Counted from the first letter of the stretch, positions 52,732-61,446 are shown. The stretch is 64,000 bases of DNA from Rhizobium leguminosarum (GCF_002953715.1 NZ_CP025012.1:2108001-2172000), one strand, 5' to 3'. Notes: generated by a model from the letters alone, not told the origin. Program-made: numbers and translations.

Positions 52732-52999
52732 TGCCGGTATGCCCGAGCGGAGATCCGTACCGGCACCGGTTCCGATGTCGAAACTAGATCCGGCCGAGGC
52801 GACGGAGCGCGAAATGCAGGACATGCTCGATCGCTTCGCTTTGGAACTGGTCGCCAGGGGCCGCAAGGCGATGGTCCTTATCAGCCTCTACGACCGGTTC
52901 GAAGGCGACGTCGTCACCCGCCTTCGACAGTTTGCCGTGCTCGATGCGGCACGGGAACGGGTTAGACGATTGCGGGATCGAAGGGCAAAGCGATTTTAA
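52700..52999 (+). CDS. Hypothetical protein
   Basis: A 99-residue protein with a helical, charged second half (EATEREMQDMLDRFALELV, KAMVLISLYDRFEGDVVTRL, basic end RRAKRF). It overlaps the recombinase-like gene upstream, and its last 38 bases overlap the 3' end of the opposite integrase gene. No family is recognised. A later start at 52739 is possible. Confidence 0.55.
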   Translation: MLEAPVTKSDSAGMPERRSVPAPVPMSKLDPAEATEREMQDMLDRFALELVARGRKAMVLISLYDRFEGDVVTRLRQFAVLDAARERVRRLRDRRAKRF

Positions 53000-54341
53000 G
53001 AAGTTCCTTCCGCTGAAACGCAAGCGAGCCCTTCTTCCCATATTTCGGCCGACTCGACGTGTGCCCCATCAGGAGCATCCGAACCTCCGTATCGATGCCA
53101 GCTTCCGTCATTCGATCCTCGAAGCTGTGCCTCAACGAGTAGATCTTATGCTTCTTCGACGGAAACAGGTGGTGCTCTCGAAAGTATTTGTTGAGGGTGT
53201 TCGAAAGATGGGTGCCTTTGTCTCGATACCGTGGAAAGCCATCTGGAAATTTCTTCAACGCTTCGAGCGCGACGCCGACGAGGGGAATCTCCCTGATCGA
53301 TGAGTTTGTTTTGACCTCGCGCGTGCCGTCATCTTCGTCCTCGTCCTCGTCGTGCCCTCGCACATTGATGTGCGGAGTCAAATCCATGAGCCCGACGAAG
53401 ATCTGCTGGCCATTGAGGTTGGCAATCTCGCTCAGCCGCGCTCCGGTTTCGATCAGGATCAGGACGATCGCACGCGCCTCGTCATTCAGCGTTCGCAGCG
53501 CTCCCGGTGCCAGGATCTTTTCCAGGATCCAACCGCGCTCGAAGGGCGGCCGTGTCCTCTTCGTCTTTTCGCTGAAGCCGAGCTTCGCAAACGGGTTCTT
53601 AACGTCCTCCTCGCCCATGTACTCGTGATACTTCTGATACAGAAGGCGCATGTTTCCAATGTCGCGGTTGCCGCAGGTGGGGGTGTGTGTGGCGGGTTGC
53701 TTTTTCCCATCCACGCTCGGAGGCGCGATTTTCTGCTGCCACCACTTGTAGAACGCCTTGCCGTCCTCGCGGGTGATCAGACCGATCGGCTTGTCGCCGA
53801 CCACAGCTACGAAATTGTTCAGCGCCCGACGCTTCGTGTTGAGCCAGCCGCGTCTTTGTCCGGGGCTCTTGTTTGCGATCTCGGAGGTGGCGATCTCGTT
53901 GACGTACACGTCGAAGACCGCGCGGATGGTGACCTCCGGCCGTTCGACGGTTCCGAGAAGCGCATCCGCTGTCGGTGAGTTCGGCTTGCAGTCCATCAGG
54001 GCGCGGACACGGTCGAACAGTTCATCCCTGGTGGCCACCTGCAGGATTTCCATCGTCGTCCGGTACGTGAAGCCCAGCGCCGCAAGCCGCCTGACCGCGG
54101 AGAGATAACGCTTCGTCGCCGCCTCCTTGGAATCCGATGCGAGGTACGCGCCCCAGAGATCGTCGTCCGCTCTGGCGTATCCATCTCGCAAAAGGCGGGC
54201 CTTCGCCAGGTCGCGCGTCTTGAGCGATATTCTGATGATCGGCCCTCGGTTGTCCTCGTCGGCCACGACGGCCGGAACCCGGCGTTTATAGCAGTAGACG
54301 CCGTTTCGCCGAGTGAGGTATCTGTCGTCGGGCATTTCCAT
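52962..54341 (-). CDS. Site-specific tyrosine recombinase (integrase)
   Basis: A 459-residue phage-type integrase with a full catalytic set: Arg in LIETGARLSEIANL, Lys in the REVKTNSSIREIPL hairpin, HxxR box as YSLRHSFEDRM, His in LLMGHTSS and the nucleophilic Tyr in SRPKYGKKGS. N-terminal SAM-like and arm-binding regions precede it (LTRRNGVYCYKRRVP, SLKTRDLAKARLLRDG). The start at 54341 has GGGAGGA. It sits exactly between the accessory left part and the core-like right part, facing inward, as expected for the integrase of a genomic island. No tRNA gene is adjacent. Confidence 0.92.
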   Translation of the reverse strand: MEMPDDRYLTRRNGVYCYKRRVPAVVADEDNRGPIIRISLKTRDLAKARLLRDGYARADDDLWGAYLASDSKEAATKRYLSAVRRLAALGFTYRTTMEILQVATRDELFDRVRALMDCKPNSPTADALLGTVERPEVTIRAVFDVYVNEIATSEIANKSPGQRRGWLNTKRRALNNFVAVVGDKPIGLITREDGKAFYKWWQQKIAPPSVDGKKQPATHTPTCGNRDIGNMRLLYQKYHEYMGEEDVKNPFAKLGFSEKTKRTRPPFERGWILEKILAPGALRTLNDEARAIVLILIETGARLSEIANLNGQQIFVGLMDLTPHINVRGHDEDEDEDDGTREVKTNSSIREIPLVGVALEALKKFPDGFPRYRDKGTHLSNTLNKYFREHHLFPSKKHKIYSLRHSFEDRMTEAGIDTEVRMLLMGHTSSRPKYGKKGSLAFQRKELLKIALPFDPAIV

Positions 54342-54649
54342 GTCGCGTCCTCCCATGTGGTTCAACATGTATGGCGAATTGTGGTCCAGACGGCCTGTAC
54401 TGTCAAATCAATCGTTCTTAACCTGTAGCTAATGTTGACGTCTTTTCAGGATGTTGAATGAAAGGTCTCAAGCTAGGTATGGCTCCGAAGCCCCGCGCCA
54501 GTGACTCGTCTCGACCGCACCATTTCCCTTCAGGGAAACGCTCTCTAAGCGACGATTTCGATTTTACCTCGAAGCTATTGGCGGCTGCTCGGCTTGATTG
54601 CCTGGCCTGCCCATGGTTGATGGCGTCATCCTTGCAAGAATCGGCAGCC
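54342..54649. other. Intergenic junction between integrase and core genes
   Basis: 308 bases containing the integrase promoter and the likely attachment region. An in-frame extension of the permease gene runs through it from 54458 but has no membrane or family character. No tRNA or obvious direct repeat is seen by eye. Confidence 0.4.
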
Positions 54650-55570
54650 ATGTCAGAGCCCCATCAAAATTCCCTGCAGGGCATGGCCATCATGTCGGGC
54701 GCCATGCTCATCCTGCCGACCATGGATGCGATCGCCAAATACATGGCGACCTTCGAGGCGATGTCGCCGGGTCAGGTGACCTTCTACCGATTCTTCTTCC
54801 AGATCGCCTGCACTCTGCCGATTCTTTTCGGCCTCTTCGGCCTGAAGGCGCTCTCGGCCAAACGGCCATGGATGAACCTGCTGCGCGGTGTGCTGCATGG
54901 TGCTGCAAGCCTGCTTTTCTTCGTTGCCGTCAAATACATGCCGCTCGCCGATGTCTTCGCCATCTATTTCGTCGAGCCCTTCATGCTGACCGCCCTGTCG
55001 GCGCTGTTTCTCGGTGACAAAGTCGGCTGGCGGCGCTGGACGGCGATCGTCGTCGGGTTCGGCGGCGCGATGATCGTCATTCAGCCGAGCTACGAAATCT
55101 TCGGGCTGAAGGCGCTGCTGCCGGTCGCCTGCGCCTTTCTGTTCTCGCTCTATCTTTTCCTCAACCGCGCCATCGGCGAGGCCGATTCGCCACTGACCAT
55201 GCAGACGATGGCCGGCATCGGCGGAACGGTCTTCATGGCGGCCGCCCTTCTCGTCGGCAGCAGCTCCGGCAATGCCGATTTTTCCGTCTCCCTGCCCTCC
55301 TCCGGCCTCGGCCTTATCCTGCTTCTCGCCCTCGGCTCGATATCGGGATATGCGCATATGCTCGTGGTCCGGGCTTTTCGTCTCGCGCCCTTGTCGCTGC
55401 TTGCGCCGTTCCAGTACTTCGAGATCATCTCGGCGACCGTTCTCGGCTATGCGTTGTTCAACGATTTCCCGAGCTTTTCCAAATGGATCGGCATCTTCAT
55501 CATCGTTGCTTCAGGCCTCTTCATCATCTGGCGCGAGCGGCTGCAGGCGCAATCGTTAAAATCTTCCTGA
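54650..55570 (+). CDS. DMT-superfamily (EamA) permease
   Basis: A 306-residue membrane protein with ten helices in two EamA repeats (MAIMSGAMLILPTMDAIAK, LADVFAIYFVEPFMLTALS, ALGSISGYAHMLVVRAFRL, FEIISATVLGYALFNDFP). The start at 54650 (MSEPHQN) is chosen because the rhizobial members I recall begin there; the ribosome site is weak, and 54620 is an alternative. DMT permeases export small metabolites; the substrate is unknown. It is the first core-like gene after the integrase. Confidence 0.85.
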   Translation: MSEPHQNSLQGMAIMSGAMLILPTMDAIAKYMATFEAMSPGQVTFYRFFFQIACTLPILFGLFGLKALSAKRPWMNLLRGVLHGAASLLFFVAVKYMPLADVFAIYFVEPFMLTALSALFLGDKVGWRRWTAIVVGFGGAMIVIQPSYEIFGLKALLPVACAFLFSLYLFLNRAIGEADSPLTMQTMAGIGGTVFMAAALLVGSSSGNADFSVSLPSSGLGLILLLALGSISGYAHMLVVRAFRLAPLSLLAPFQYFEIISATVLGYALFNDFPSFSKWIGIFIIVASGLFIIWRERLQAQSLKSS

Positions 55571-55667
55571 CCCCGGGAATATCGGGTTAACTCCTCTTCT
55601 TGAGGGATCGTCAATTCGCAGGCGCTAAAACTGTCTCCGGTTTCATGATGAAGCCTGGAGTTAAAAC

Positions 55668-56372
55668 ATGAGCGAATTTCGTCTCGCTTTTCCGGCCTGT
55701 GTGGTGGCCGGGAAGCATCGGCTGACGGCCGAAGATATAGTACTGCTGCGCAAACATAGTTTTCCGGAGGGTATCCGGACATCCGACGACGTCGTGGCGA
55801 TGTTGGCGCTCAATAATTCCTGCCCTGAAAAATGTGCCGACTGGAACGCTTTCTTCGTGGAGCAGCTCGCCGGTTTCATTGTCCGCTACACCTATCCGCA
55901 GGGCTCGCTGGACGACATCAACGTCGCCTGGATCATGCGCATGTTCACGACCGATGGTGTCGTCAACTCGGCGCTCGAGCTCGAGCTCATTCTCCACGTC
56001 ATGGAGATTTCGGCCGATGTCCCAGTTGAGTTGAGAGCGCTTGCCCTCGATCAGCTTCGTCTGGCGATCACCGAGAATATCGGTGGCTACAAGCTGTCGC
56101 GCGCCATCGATCGCCGGGGCATCACCCGCCAGGACGTCGACTACGCGATGCGCATATTCAGAAGCGTCGCCGAAGGCGGCATCATCCCCGTCTCGTCGGT
56201 CGAATACGGTGTTCTCCAGCAGATCGAGCAGGCAACGCTGTCCGGCGCCAATCATCCGCACTGGGCGGGGATTATGGCGGCCGTCGAGCTGCGCGATTAT
56301 GCCGAGCCGCGTCGCAGCCGCTGGCTGCGCATCGTCGACGAAGAACCTGTCTCCGAAGCTGCCGTCGCCTGA
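55668..56372 (+). CDS. Conserved rhizobial protein of unknown function
   Basis: A 234-residue helical protein (LTAEDIVLLRKHSFPEGI, WNAFFVEQLAGFIVRYTYP, IGGYKLSRAIDRRGITRQD, HWAGIMAAVELRDYAEPRR). It occurs beside propionyl-CoA carboxylase genes in rhizobia as far as I recall. GAGTTAAAAC precedes the ATG. It lies 75 bases before pccA. No domain with known function is seen. Confidence 0.78.
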   Translation: MSEFRLAFPACVVAGKHRLTAEDIVLLRKHSFPEGIRTSDDVVAMLALNNSCPEKCADWNAFFVEQLAGFIVRYTYPQGSLDDINVAWIMRMFTTDGVVNSALELELILHVMEISADVPVELRALALDQLRLAITENIGGYKLSRAIDRRGITRQDVDYAMRIFRSVAEGGIIPVSSVEYGVLQQIEQATLSGANHPHWAGIMAAVELRDYAEPRRSRWLRIVDEEPVSEAAVA

Positions 56373-56447
56373 CGCTCCGCAAGCCTGATTGTGCGTTCCG
56401 GTGTTTTGTGCGTAAAACTCCGGGATGCATTTCTGGGTGGAGTCTCG

Positions 56448-58469
56448 ATGTTCAAGAAAATCCTGATCGCGAATCGCGGCGAAATCGCCTGCCGCGTGAT
56501 CAAGACTGCGCGCCGCATGGGCATTCTGACCGTCGCGGTCTATTCGGATGCGGATCGGGACGCGCTGCATGTCGAGATGGCCGACGAGGCCGTGCATATC
56601 GGCCCGGCTGCGGCGTCCGAGAGTTATCTCGTCGCCGAAAAGATCATCGCCGCCTGCAAGGCTACCGGTGCCGAGGCCGTCCACCCCGGTTACGGCTTCC
56701 TCTCCGAGCGCGCCTCCTTCTGCGCTGACCTGGAAAAACAGGGCATCGTCTTCATCGGCCCGAAGCCGAAGGCCATCATGGCGATGGGCGACAAGATCGA
56801 ATCGAAGAAATTCGCCAATGCCGCCGGCGTCTCCACAGTGCCTGGCCATCTCGGCATCATCGAGGATGCCGCCCATGCGGAAGTGATCGCTGGCGAGATC
56901 GGCTATCCCGTCATGATCAAGGCGTCGGCCGGTGGCGGCGGCAAGGGCATGCGCATCGCCTGGAACAAGGCTGATGTGCGCGACGGCTTCGAGCGCGCCC
57001 GCTCGGAGGCAAAAAGCTCCTTCGGCGACGACCGCGTCTTCATCGAGAAGTTCGTCGTGGAACCCCGCCATATCGAGATCCAGGTCCTGGCCGATGCGCA
57101 TGGAAACGTCGTCTATCTCGGCGAACGCGAATGCTCGATACAGCGGCGGAACCAGAAGGTGGCGGAAGAGGCGCCCTCGCCCTTCCTCGATGAGAAGACC
57201 CGCAAGGCCATGGGCGAACAATCGGTGGCGCTGGCGAAGGCCGTCGATTACCAGAGCGCCGGCACCGTCGAATTCATCGTCGACCGCGACCGCAATTTCT
57301 ATTTCCTCGAAATGAACACCCGCCTGCAGGTCGAGCATCCCGTGACCGAACTCGTCACCGGCATTGATCTCGTCGAGCAGATGATCCGGGTCGCAGCCGG
57401 AGAGCCCCTTCCCTTTGCTCAGGAGGACATGAGGCTCGATGGCTGGGCGATCGAGAGCCGGCTCTATGCCGAAGATCCCTACCGCAACTTCCTGCCCTCG
57501 ATCGGCCGCCTGACGCGTTACCGCCCGCCGGCGGAAGGCAGGACCGGCAATGTCGTCGTCCGCAACGATACCGGCGTCTTCGAGGGTGCCGAGATCTCGA
57601 TGTATTACGATCCGATGATCGCCAAGCTCTGCACCTGGGCGCCGACGCGGCTCGAGGCGATCGACGCCATGGGCCGGGCGCTCGACGGCTTCGTCGTCGA
57701 TGGTATCGAGCACAATGTGCCTTTCCTGTCGGCGCTGATGAAACATCCGCGCTGGCGCGAGGGCCGGCTGTCCACAGGCTTCATCGCCGAGGAATATCCT
57801 GACGGCTTCGCGCCGATGAAACCGGACCCGGCGGAAGAAGCTGTGCTTGCCGGCATCGCCCTCTCCGCCTCGCTGATCGAGGCAAACCGCCGCGAACGTT
57901 TCGCCGATCGTCTGCGCGCCGCATCGGGCGCGCTGCGCGAGGACTGGATGGTCAGGATCGGCGACAACCACGTCGCTGCAAGATTGCTCGACGGCCTCGT
58001 CACCATCCCCTTCGATATGGACATTGCGATCGAGGGGGCGATAGCGGGCGAGAGCAAGAGTGTTGTCACCGATTGGAGACCGGGTGATCCTGTCTGGAGC
58101 GGCAAGGTCGGCGGTCGCGACATCACCGCGCAGATTCGCCCCGTTCTGAACGGGTTGCGTATCGACTGGCAGGGGCTTTCGGTGATTACCAAGGTCTTTT
58201 CGCCGCGTCATGCTGAGCTCGACCGGCTGATGCCGGTGAAGCTACCGCCCGATACCTCCAAGCTCCTGCTCTGCCCGATGCCCGGCCTTGTCGTCGCCAT
58301 CGCGGTTGCAGAGGGCCAGGAGGTCAAGGCCGGTGAGACGCTTGCGATCGTCGAAGCGATGAAGATGGAAAACGTGCTGCGCGCCGACCGTGATCTCGTC
58401 ATCTCGAAGATCAATGCCGCGGCCGGCGAAAGCCTGGCCGTCGATGCCGTGATCATGGAATTCGCCTGA
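56448..58469 (+). CDS. pccA: Propionyl-CoA carboxylase alpha subunit (biotin carboxylase + biotin carrier)
   Basis: A 673-residue protein. The biotin carboxylase part has MFKKILIANRGEIACRVI, the ATP-grasp glycine loop KASAGGGGKGMRIAW, catalytic LEMNTRLQVEHPVTE and the C-terminal cap. The last 75 residues form the biotin carrier domain with biotinylated Lys in EAMKMEN. With PccB it makes (S)-methylmalonyl-CoA from propionyl-CoA, feeding odd-chain fatty acid and branched amino acid breakdown into the citric acid cycle. The start is set at 56448 with GGAG; a 19-residue upstream extension is not conserved-looking. pccB lies 3.5 kb downstream on the opposite strand. Confidence 0.9.
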   Translation: MFKKILIANRGEIACRVIKTARRMGILTVAVYSDADRDALHVEMADEAVHIGPAAASESYLVAEKIIAACKATGAEAVHPGYGFLSERASFCADLEKQGIVFIGPKPKAIMAMGDKIESKKFANAAGVSTVPGHLGIIEDAAHAEVIAGEIGYPVMIKASAGGGGKGMRIAWNKADVRDGFERARSEAKSSFGDDRVFIEKFVVEPRHIEIQVLADAHGNVVYLGERECSIQRRNQKVAEEAPSPFLDEKTRKAMGEQSVALAKAVDYQSAGTVEFIVDRDRNFYFLEMNTRLQVEHPVTELVTGIDLVEQMIRVAAGEPLPFAQEDMRLDGWAIESRLYAEDPYRNFLPSIGRLTRYRPPAEGRTGNVVVRNDTGVFEGAEISMYYDPMIAKLCTWAPTRLEAIDAMGRALDGFVVDGIEHNVPFLSALMKHPRWREGRLSTGFIAEEYPDGFAPMKPDPAEEAVLAGIALSASLIEANRRERFADRLRAASGALREDWMVRIGDNHVAARLLDGLVTIPFDMDIAIEGAIAGESKSVVTDWRPGDPVWSGKVGGRDITAQIRPVLNGLRIDWQGLSVITKVFSPRHAELDRLMPVKLPPDTSKLLLCPMPGLVVAIAVAEGQEVKAGETLAIVEAMKMENVLRADRDLVISKINAAAGESLAVDAVIMEFA

Positions 58470-58583
58470 GAGGAGAAGACCGGGCGACCGGCCATTTTCG
58501 CTTGAGCCGAGTTCGCCGACCATGCCAAACTCAGCCCGATAAATCAGCTGGGAACCAACAAAAACCGACAGGGAGATGTGAAG

Positions 58584-59711
58584 ATGGACGTTCGCGCCGC
58601 CGTTGCCGTTCAGGCAGGAAAACCGCTCGAAGTGATGACCGTGCAGCTGGAGGGGCCGCGGGCCGGCGAAGTGCTGGTGGAGGTCAAGGCGACGGGCATC
58701 TGCCACACCGACGATTTCACTTTGTCGGGTGCCGATCCTGAAGGCCTCTTCCCCGCTATCCTCGGCCATGAGGGCGCCGGCATCGTCGTCGATGTCGGCC
58801 CCGGCGTCACCTCGGTGAAGAAGGGCGACCATGTCATTCCGCTCTACACCCCGGAATGCCGCGAGTGTTATTCCTGCCTTTCCCGCAAGACCAATCTCTG
58901 CACCTCGATTCGATCAACCCAAGGCCAGGGGCTGATGCCGGATGGAACGAGCCGCTTCTCGATCGGCAAGGACAAGATCCACCACTATATGGGGTGCTCG
59001 ACTTTTTCGAACTTCACCGTGCTGCCGGAGATCGCCCTTGCCAAGGTCAACCCGGACGCGCCGTTCGACAAGATCTGCTACATCGGCTGCGGCGTCACCA
59101 CCGGCATCGGCGCGGTCATCAACACTGCCAAGGTGGAGATCGGCGCCACGGCAATCGTCTTCGGTCTCGGCGGCATCGGTCTCAACGTGCTTCAGGGTCT
59201 GAAGCTTGCCGGTGCCGACATGATCATCGGCGTCGATATCAACCCTGATCGCAAGGCCTGGGGCGAAAAGTTCGGCATGACCCACTTCGTCAATCCGAAG
59301 GAGGTCGGTGACGACATCGTGCCTTACCTCGTCAATCTCACCAAACGCAACGGCGACCTGATCGGCGGCGCCGACTACACCTTCGACTGCACCGGCAACA
59401 CCAAGGTGATGCGTCAGGCGCTGGAAGCCAGCCACCGCGGCTGGGGCAAGTCGGTTATCATCGGCGTTGCCGGTGCCGGCCAGGAAATCTCCACCCGTCC
59501 GTTCCAGCTGGTCACCGGCCGCAACTGGATAGGCACCGCTTTCGGCGGCGCGCGCGGCCGCACCGATGTGCCAAAGATCGTCGAATGGTACATGCAGGGC
59601 AAGATCCAGATCGATCCGATGATCACCCACACCATGCCGCTCGAAGACATCAACAAGGGCTTCGAGCTGATGCATTCGGGCAAAAGCATCCGCGGCGTGG
59701 TGGTGTACTGA
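58584..59711 (+). CDS. S-(hydroxymethyl)glutathione dehydrogenase / class III alcohol dehydrogenase
   Basis: A 375-residue zinc enzyme. Catalytic zinc ligands appear in TGICHTDDFTL and LGHEGAGIV with a later GCGVTTG; the structural zinc site is CRECYSCLSRKTNLC; the NAD-binding fold has FGLGGIGLNVLQG. The class III signature around TRPFQLVTGRNWIGTAFGG (core given) is present. It oxidises the glutathione adduct of formaldehyde and also reduces S-nitrosoglutathione. ATG at 58584 has a GGGAG site. It stands 114 bases after pccA. Confidence 0.93.
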   Translation: MDVRAAVAVQAGKPLEVMTVQLEGPRAGEVLVEVKATGICHTDDFTLSGADPEGLFPAILGHEGAGIVVDVGPGVTSVKKGDHVIPLYTPECRECYSCLSRKTNLCTSIRSTQGQGLMPDGTSRFSIGKDKIHHYMGCSTFSNFTVLPEIALAKVNPDAPFDKICYIGCGVTTGIGAVINTAKVEIGATAIVFGLGGIGLNVLQGLKLAGADMIIGVDINPDRKAWGEKFGMTHFVNPKEVGDDIVPYLVNLTKRNGDLIGGADYTFDCTGNTKVMRQALEASHRGWGKSVIIGVAGAGQEISTRPFQLVTGRNWIGTAFGGARGRTDVPKIVEWYMQGKIQIDPMITHTMPLEDINKGFELMHSGKSIRGVVVY

Positions 59712-59826
59712 TGCATGTCGCCCAAAAGTGCGCAGCGGTTTTGGGATAACGACATGCATAAATCAAAGACTTAAAGCGCATCGCATGAATCCAGATTGAC
59801 GCGATGCGCGTTAACGCATGACACTA
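59711..59826. repeat. RIME-type palindromic intergenic repeat
   Basis: Two palindromic units. The first pairs ATGCATGTCG (59711-59720) with CGACATGCAT (59750-59759), with an inner CCCAAAA/TTTTGGG stem. The second pairs GCGCATCGC (59776-59784) with GCGATGCGC (59801-59809). The size and word content match rhizobial intergenic mosaic elements as I know them. It begins at the stop codon of the dehydrogenase gene. Confidence 0.8.
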
Positions 59827-59884
59827 AGACTGCGGGCTTGAAGTAAAACCGCTCGATACCCCAAAAATAACGGGCCGGATCTGC

Positions 59885-59913
59885 AAAGGGCTTCACCAAG
59901 TGTGAAGCCCTTT
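59885..59913 (+). terminator. Hairpin terminator
   Basis: A perfect 12-base stem (AAAGGGCTTCAC / GTGAAGCCCTTT) with a 5-base loop, ending in TTTC, downstream of the dehydrogenase gene and its repeat. Confidence 0.75.
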
Positions 59914-59966
59914 CATGTTACCGCTTCGGTGCTTGGCAATCATGCTTCGCCAAAAAGGGGGACCCT

Positions 59967-60365
59967 ATGATTTTTCGGACTATTATTTCGGCTTGCGCAT
60001 TTGTGTTACTGCCCGCCATTGCATTTGCGGACCCCACAGGTTCCTACAAGGTCGCTGGCACCAGCGAGGACGGCAGCAAATATCAGGGCACCGTCAAGGT
60101 GCTTCGCAACGGCGAGACCTATATCGTCGACTGGATGATCGGCAAGAACGAGTCGATCGGCACCGGCCTCGGCGCAAAATTCAGCGGCGATCGTTTCGAA
60201 ATGGGTCCGGCAAGCGACGAGGACACGGCGATCTCCGTCGGCTACGTCTCCAAGGAGAATTTCGGCATCGCCATGTATTTCGAGCAGCCGGACGGCAGCT
60301 GGCAGGGTGTCTGGACCTATGGCGGCTCGGAAAAGGTTGCGAGCGAAATCTGGACTCGCGAGTAA
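59967..60365 (+). CDS. Small exported protein of unknown function
   Basis: A 132-residue protein with a signal peptide (MIFRTIISACAFVLLPAIAF, cut AFA/DPT). The mature part is a small beta-rich domain (GSYKVAGTSEDGSKYQG, TYIVDWMIGKNESIGTG, SWQGVWTYGGSEKV), a fold-type seen in many rhizobial periplasmic proteins. No function is known. AAAAAGGGGG lies upstream. It precedes the YaiI-type gene by 43 bases. Confidence 0.78.
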   Translation: MIFRTIISACAFVLLPAIAFADPTGSYKVAGTSEDGSKYQGTVKVLRNGETYIVDWMIGKNESIGTGLGAKFSGDRFEMGPASDEDTAISVGYVSKENFGIAMYFEQPDGSWQGVWTYGGSEKVASEIWTRE

Positions 60366-60408
60366 TCCGCGCGTATCAGGCGTCGGCATTGAATGAGGTA
60401 AACAGCCT

Positions 60409-60876
60409 TTGATCTATGTCGACGCCGATGCCTGCCCGGTGAAGCCGGAAATCCTGAAGGTGGCCGAACGTCTCGGCCTCGAAGTCACCTTCGTTGCCAA
60501 TTCAGGCCTGCGCCCCTCGCGCGATCCGATGATCCACAACGTCATCGTCTCCAACGCCTTTGACGCCGCCGACAACTGGATCGCCGAACGCGCCGGCGCG
60601 GGCGATGTCGTTGTCACCGCCGATGTGCCGCTTGCCGTGCGCTGTGTCGCCACCGGCGCCTTCGTCAGCGGACCCACAGGGCGCGTCTTCGACCAGACCA
60701 ATATCGGCATGGCCAGCGCCATGCGCGATCTCGGTGCGCACTTGCGCGAAACCGGCGAGAGCAAGGGCTACAACGCCGCCTTCAGCCCGAAAGACCGCTC
60801 ACGCTTCCTCGAAACCTTCGATCGCCTCTGCCGCCGCGCCAAGAGCCTTGCCCGGGAAGCTGGCGGGCAGCCGTGA
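60409..60876 (+). CDS. YaiI/YqxD-family (DUF188) protein
   Basis: A 155-residue protein from a TTG start with GAGGTAAA upstream. The family signature YVDADACPVKPEILKVAER, FVANSGLRPSRDPMI, DVVVTADVPLAVRC and GRVFDQTNIGMASAMRDL is clear (each read in short blocks). The fold is PIN-like with conserved acidic residues, suggesting nuclease activity, but no function is established. It ends just before a palindromic repeat. Confidence 0.9.
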   Translation: MIYVDADACPVKPEILKVAERLGLEVTFVANSGLRPSRDPMIHNVIVSNAFDAADNWIAERAGAGDVVVTADVPLAVRCVATGAFVSGPTGRVFDQTNIGMASAMRDLGAHLRETGESKGYNAAFSPKDRSRFLETFDRLCRRAKSLAREAGGQP

Positions 60877-60893
60877 TGCAGCAACTAAAGGTG

Positions 60894-60936
60894 CTACAGC
60901 GTCTTTTACACGTCTAAAAGACGCGCGGCGCTGTAG
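60894..60936. repeat. Palindromic intergenic repeat
   Basis: An imperfect hairpin: CTACAGC (60894-60900) pairs with GCTGTAG (60930-60936), and CGTCTTTTA with TAAAAGACG inside. This is a common rhizobial intergenic element type. It could also act as a terminator for the preceding gene. Confidence 0.7.
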
Positions 60937-61016
60937 GCCGCAAGACACGGGTGGCATGGCAGCCGTGCCGATTCCTACCTTGAAGTCGGCCGTTTCCTCA
61001 CGCATATAGGCGTTAT

Positions 61017-61069
61017 CGCAGACGACTGCGGCATCCTCCAGGATGCAACTGTCGCGAGGACGGCCTCGC
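61017..61069 (+). promoter_or_regulatory. Guanidine-II (mini-ykkC) riboswitch
   Basis: Two short hairpins, each closed by an ACGR tetraloop, define this class. Hairpin 1 is CGCAG-ACGA-CTGCG (61017-61030). Hairpin 2 is GCGAGG-ACGG-CCTCGC (61054-61069). A linker hairpin GCATCC-TCCA-GGATGC (61031-61046) lies between. The ribosome site AAGGAGAG (61078-61085) follows immediately and the gene is an SMR exporter, the usual target. Free guanidine binds the two loops and stabilises the structure, raising translation of the exporter. Confidence 0.9.
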
Positions 61070-61089
61070 TCTTGAACAAGGAGAGTCGG

Positions 61090-61404
61090 ATGGCCTGGTT
61101 TCTGCTTTTTCTCGCCGGTCTTTTTGAATGTGGCTGGGCGATCGGCCTTAAATATACCGAGGGTTTCACACGGCCGCTGCCGACGGCGCTGACCGTCATA
61201 TCCATGGTGGTGAGCATCGTGCTGCTCGGCCTGGCGGTGAAGCACCTGCCGATCGGCACCGCCTATGCGGTCTGGACCGGCATCGGCACGGTCGGCACCG
61301 TATTTCTCGGCATCTGGCTGCTTGGCGATGAGGCAAGTGTCTCCCGTCTTGCCTGCATCACGCTGATCATCGCCGGCATTGCCGGTCTCAAGCTTACCGC
61401 CTGA
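61090..61404 (+). CDS. sugE: SMR-family guanidinium exporter (Gdx/SugE)
   Basis: A 104-residue protein with four membrane helices. The essential glutamate is Glu13 in MAWFLLFLAGLFECGWAIG, and GLKYTEGFTRPLP, AVKHLPIGTAYAVWTGIG and FLGIWLLGDEASVSRL follow the SugE subfamily rather than EmrE. With a guanidine-II riboswitch directly upstream, the physiological job is guanidinium export by proton exchange as a dual-topology dimer. The start is at 61090, placed by AAGGAGAG; the six codons upstream are part of the riboswitch leader. Confidence 0.93.
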   Translation: MAWFLLFLAGLFECGWAIGLKYTEGFTRPLPTALTVISMVVSIVLLGLAVKHLPIGTAYAVWTGIGTVGTVFLGIWLLGDEASVSRLACITLIIAGIAGLKLTA

Positions 61405-61413
61405 TGTGAAGGT

Positions 61414-61437
61414 TGAGGGGCGTCGCGACGCCCCTCA
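61414..61437. terminator. Bidirectional hairpin between sugE and doxX genes
   Basis: A perfect 24-base palindrome (12-base arms TGAGGGGCGTCG / CGACGCCCCTCA) lies between two convergent genes, so it can stop transcription from both sides. Confidence 0.75.
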
Positions 61438-61446
61438 GTCTATCGT

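Noticed and set aside
54342..54649. tRNA gene as the integrase attachment site
   Set aside because: No cloverleaf or T-arm consensus is present; a CACCA-like word near 54520 has no matching arms.
55611..58211. An 866-codon minus-strand frame
   Set aside because: Antisense of pccA and its upstream neighbour, both well-supported on the plus strand.
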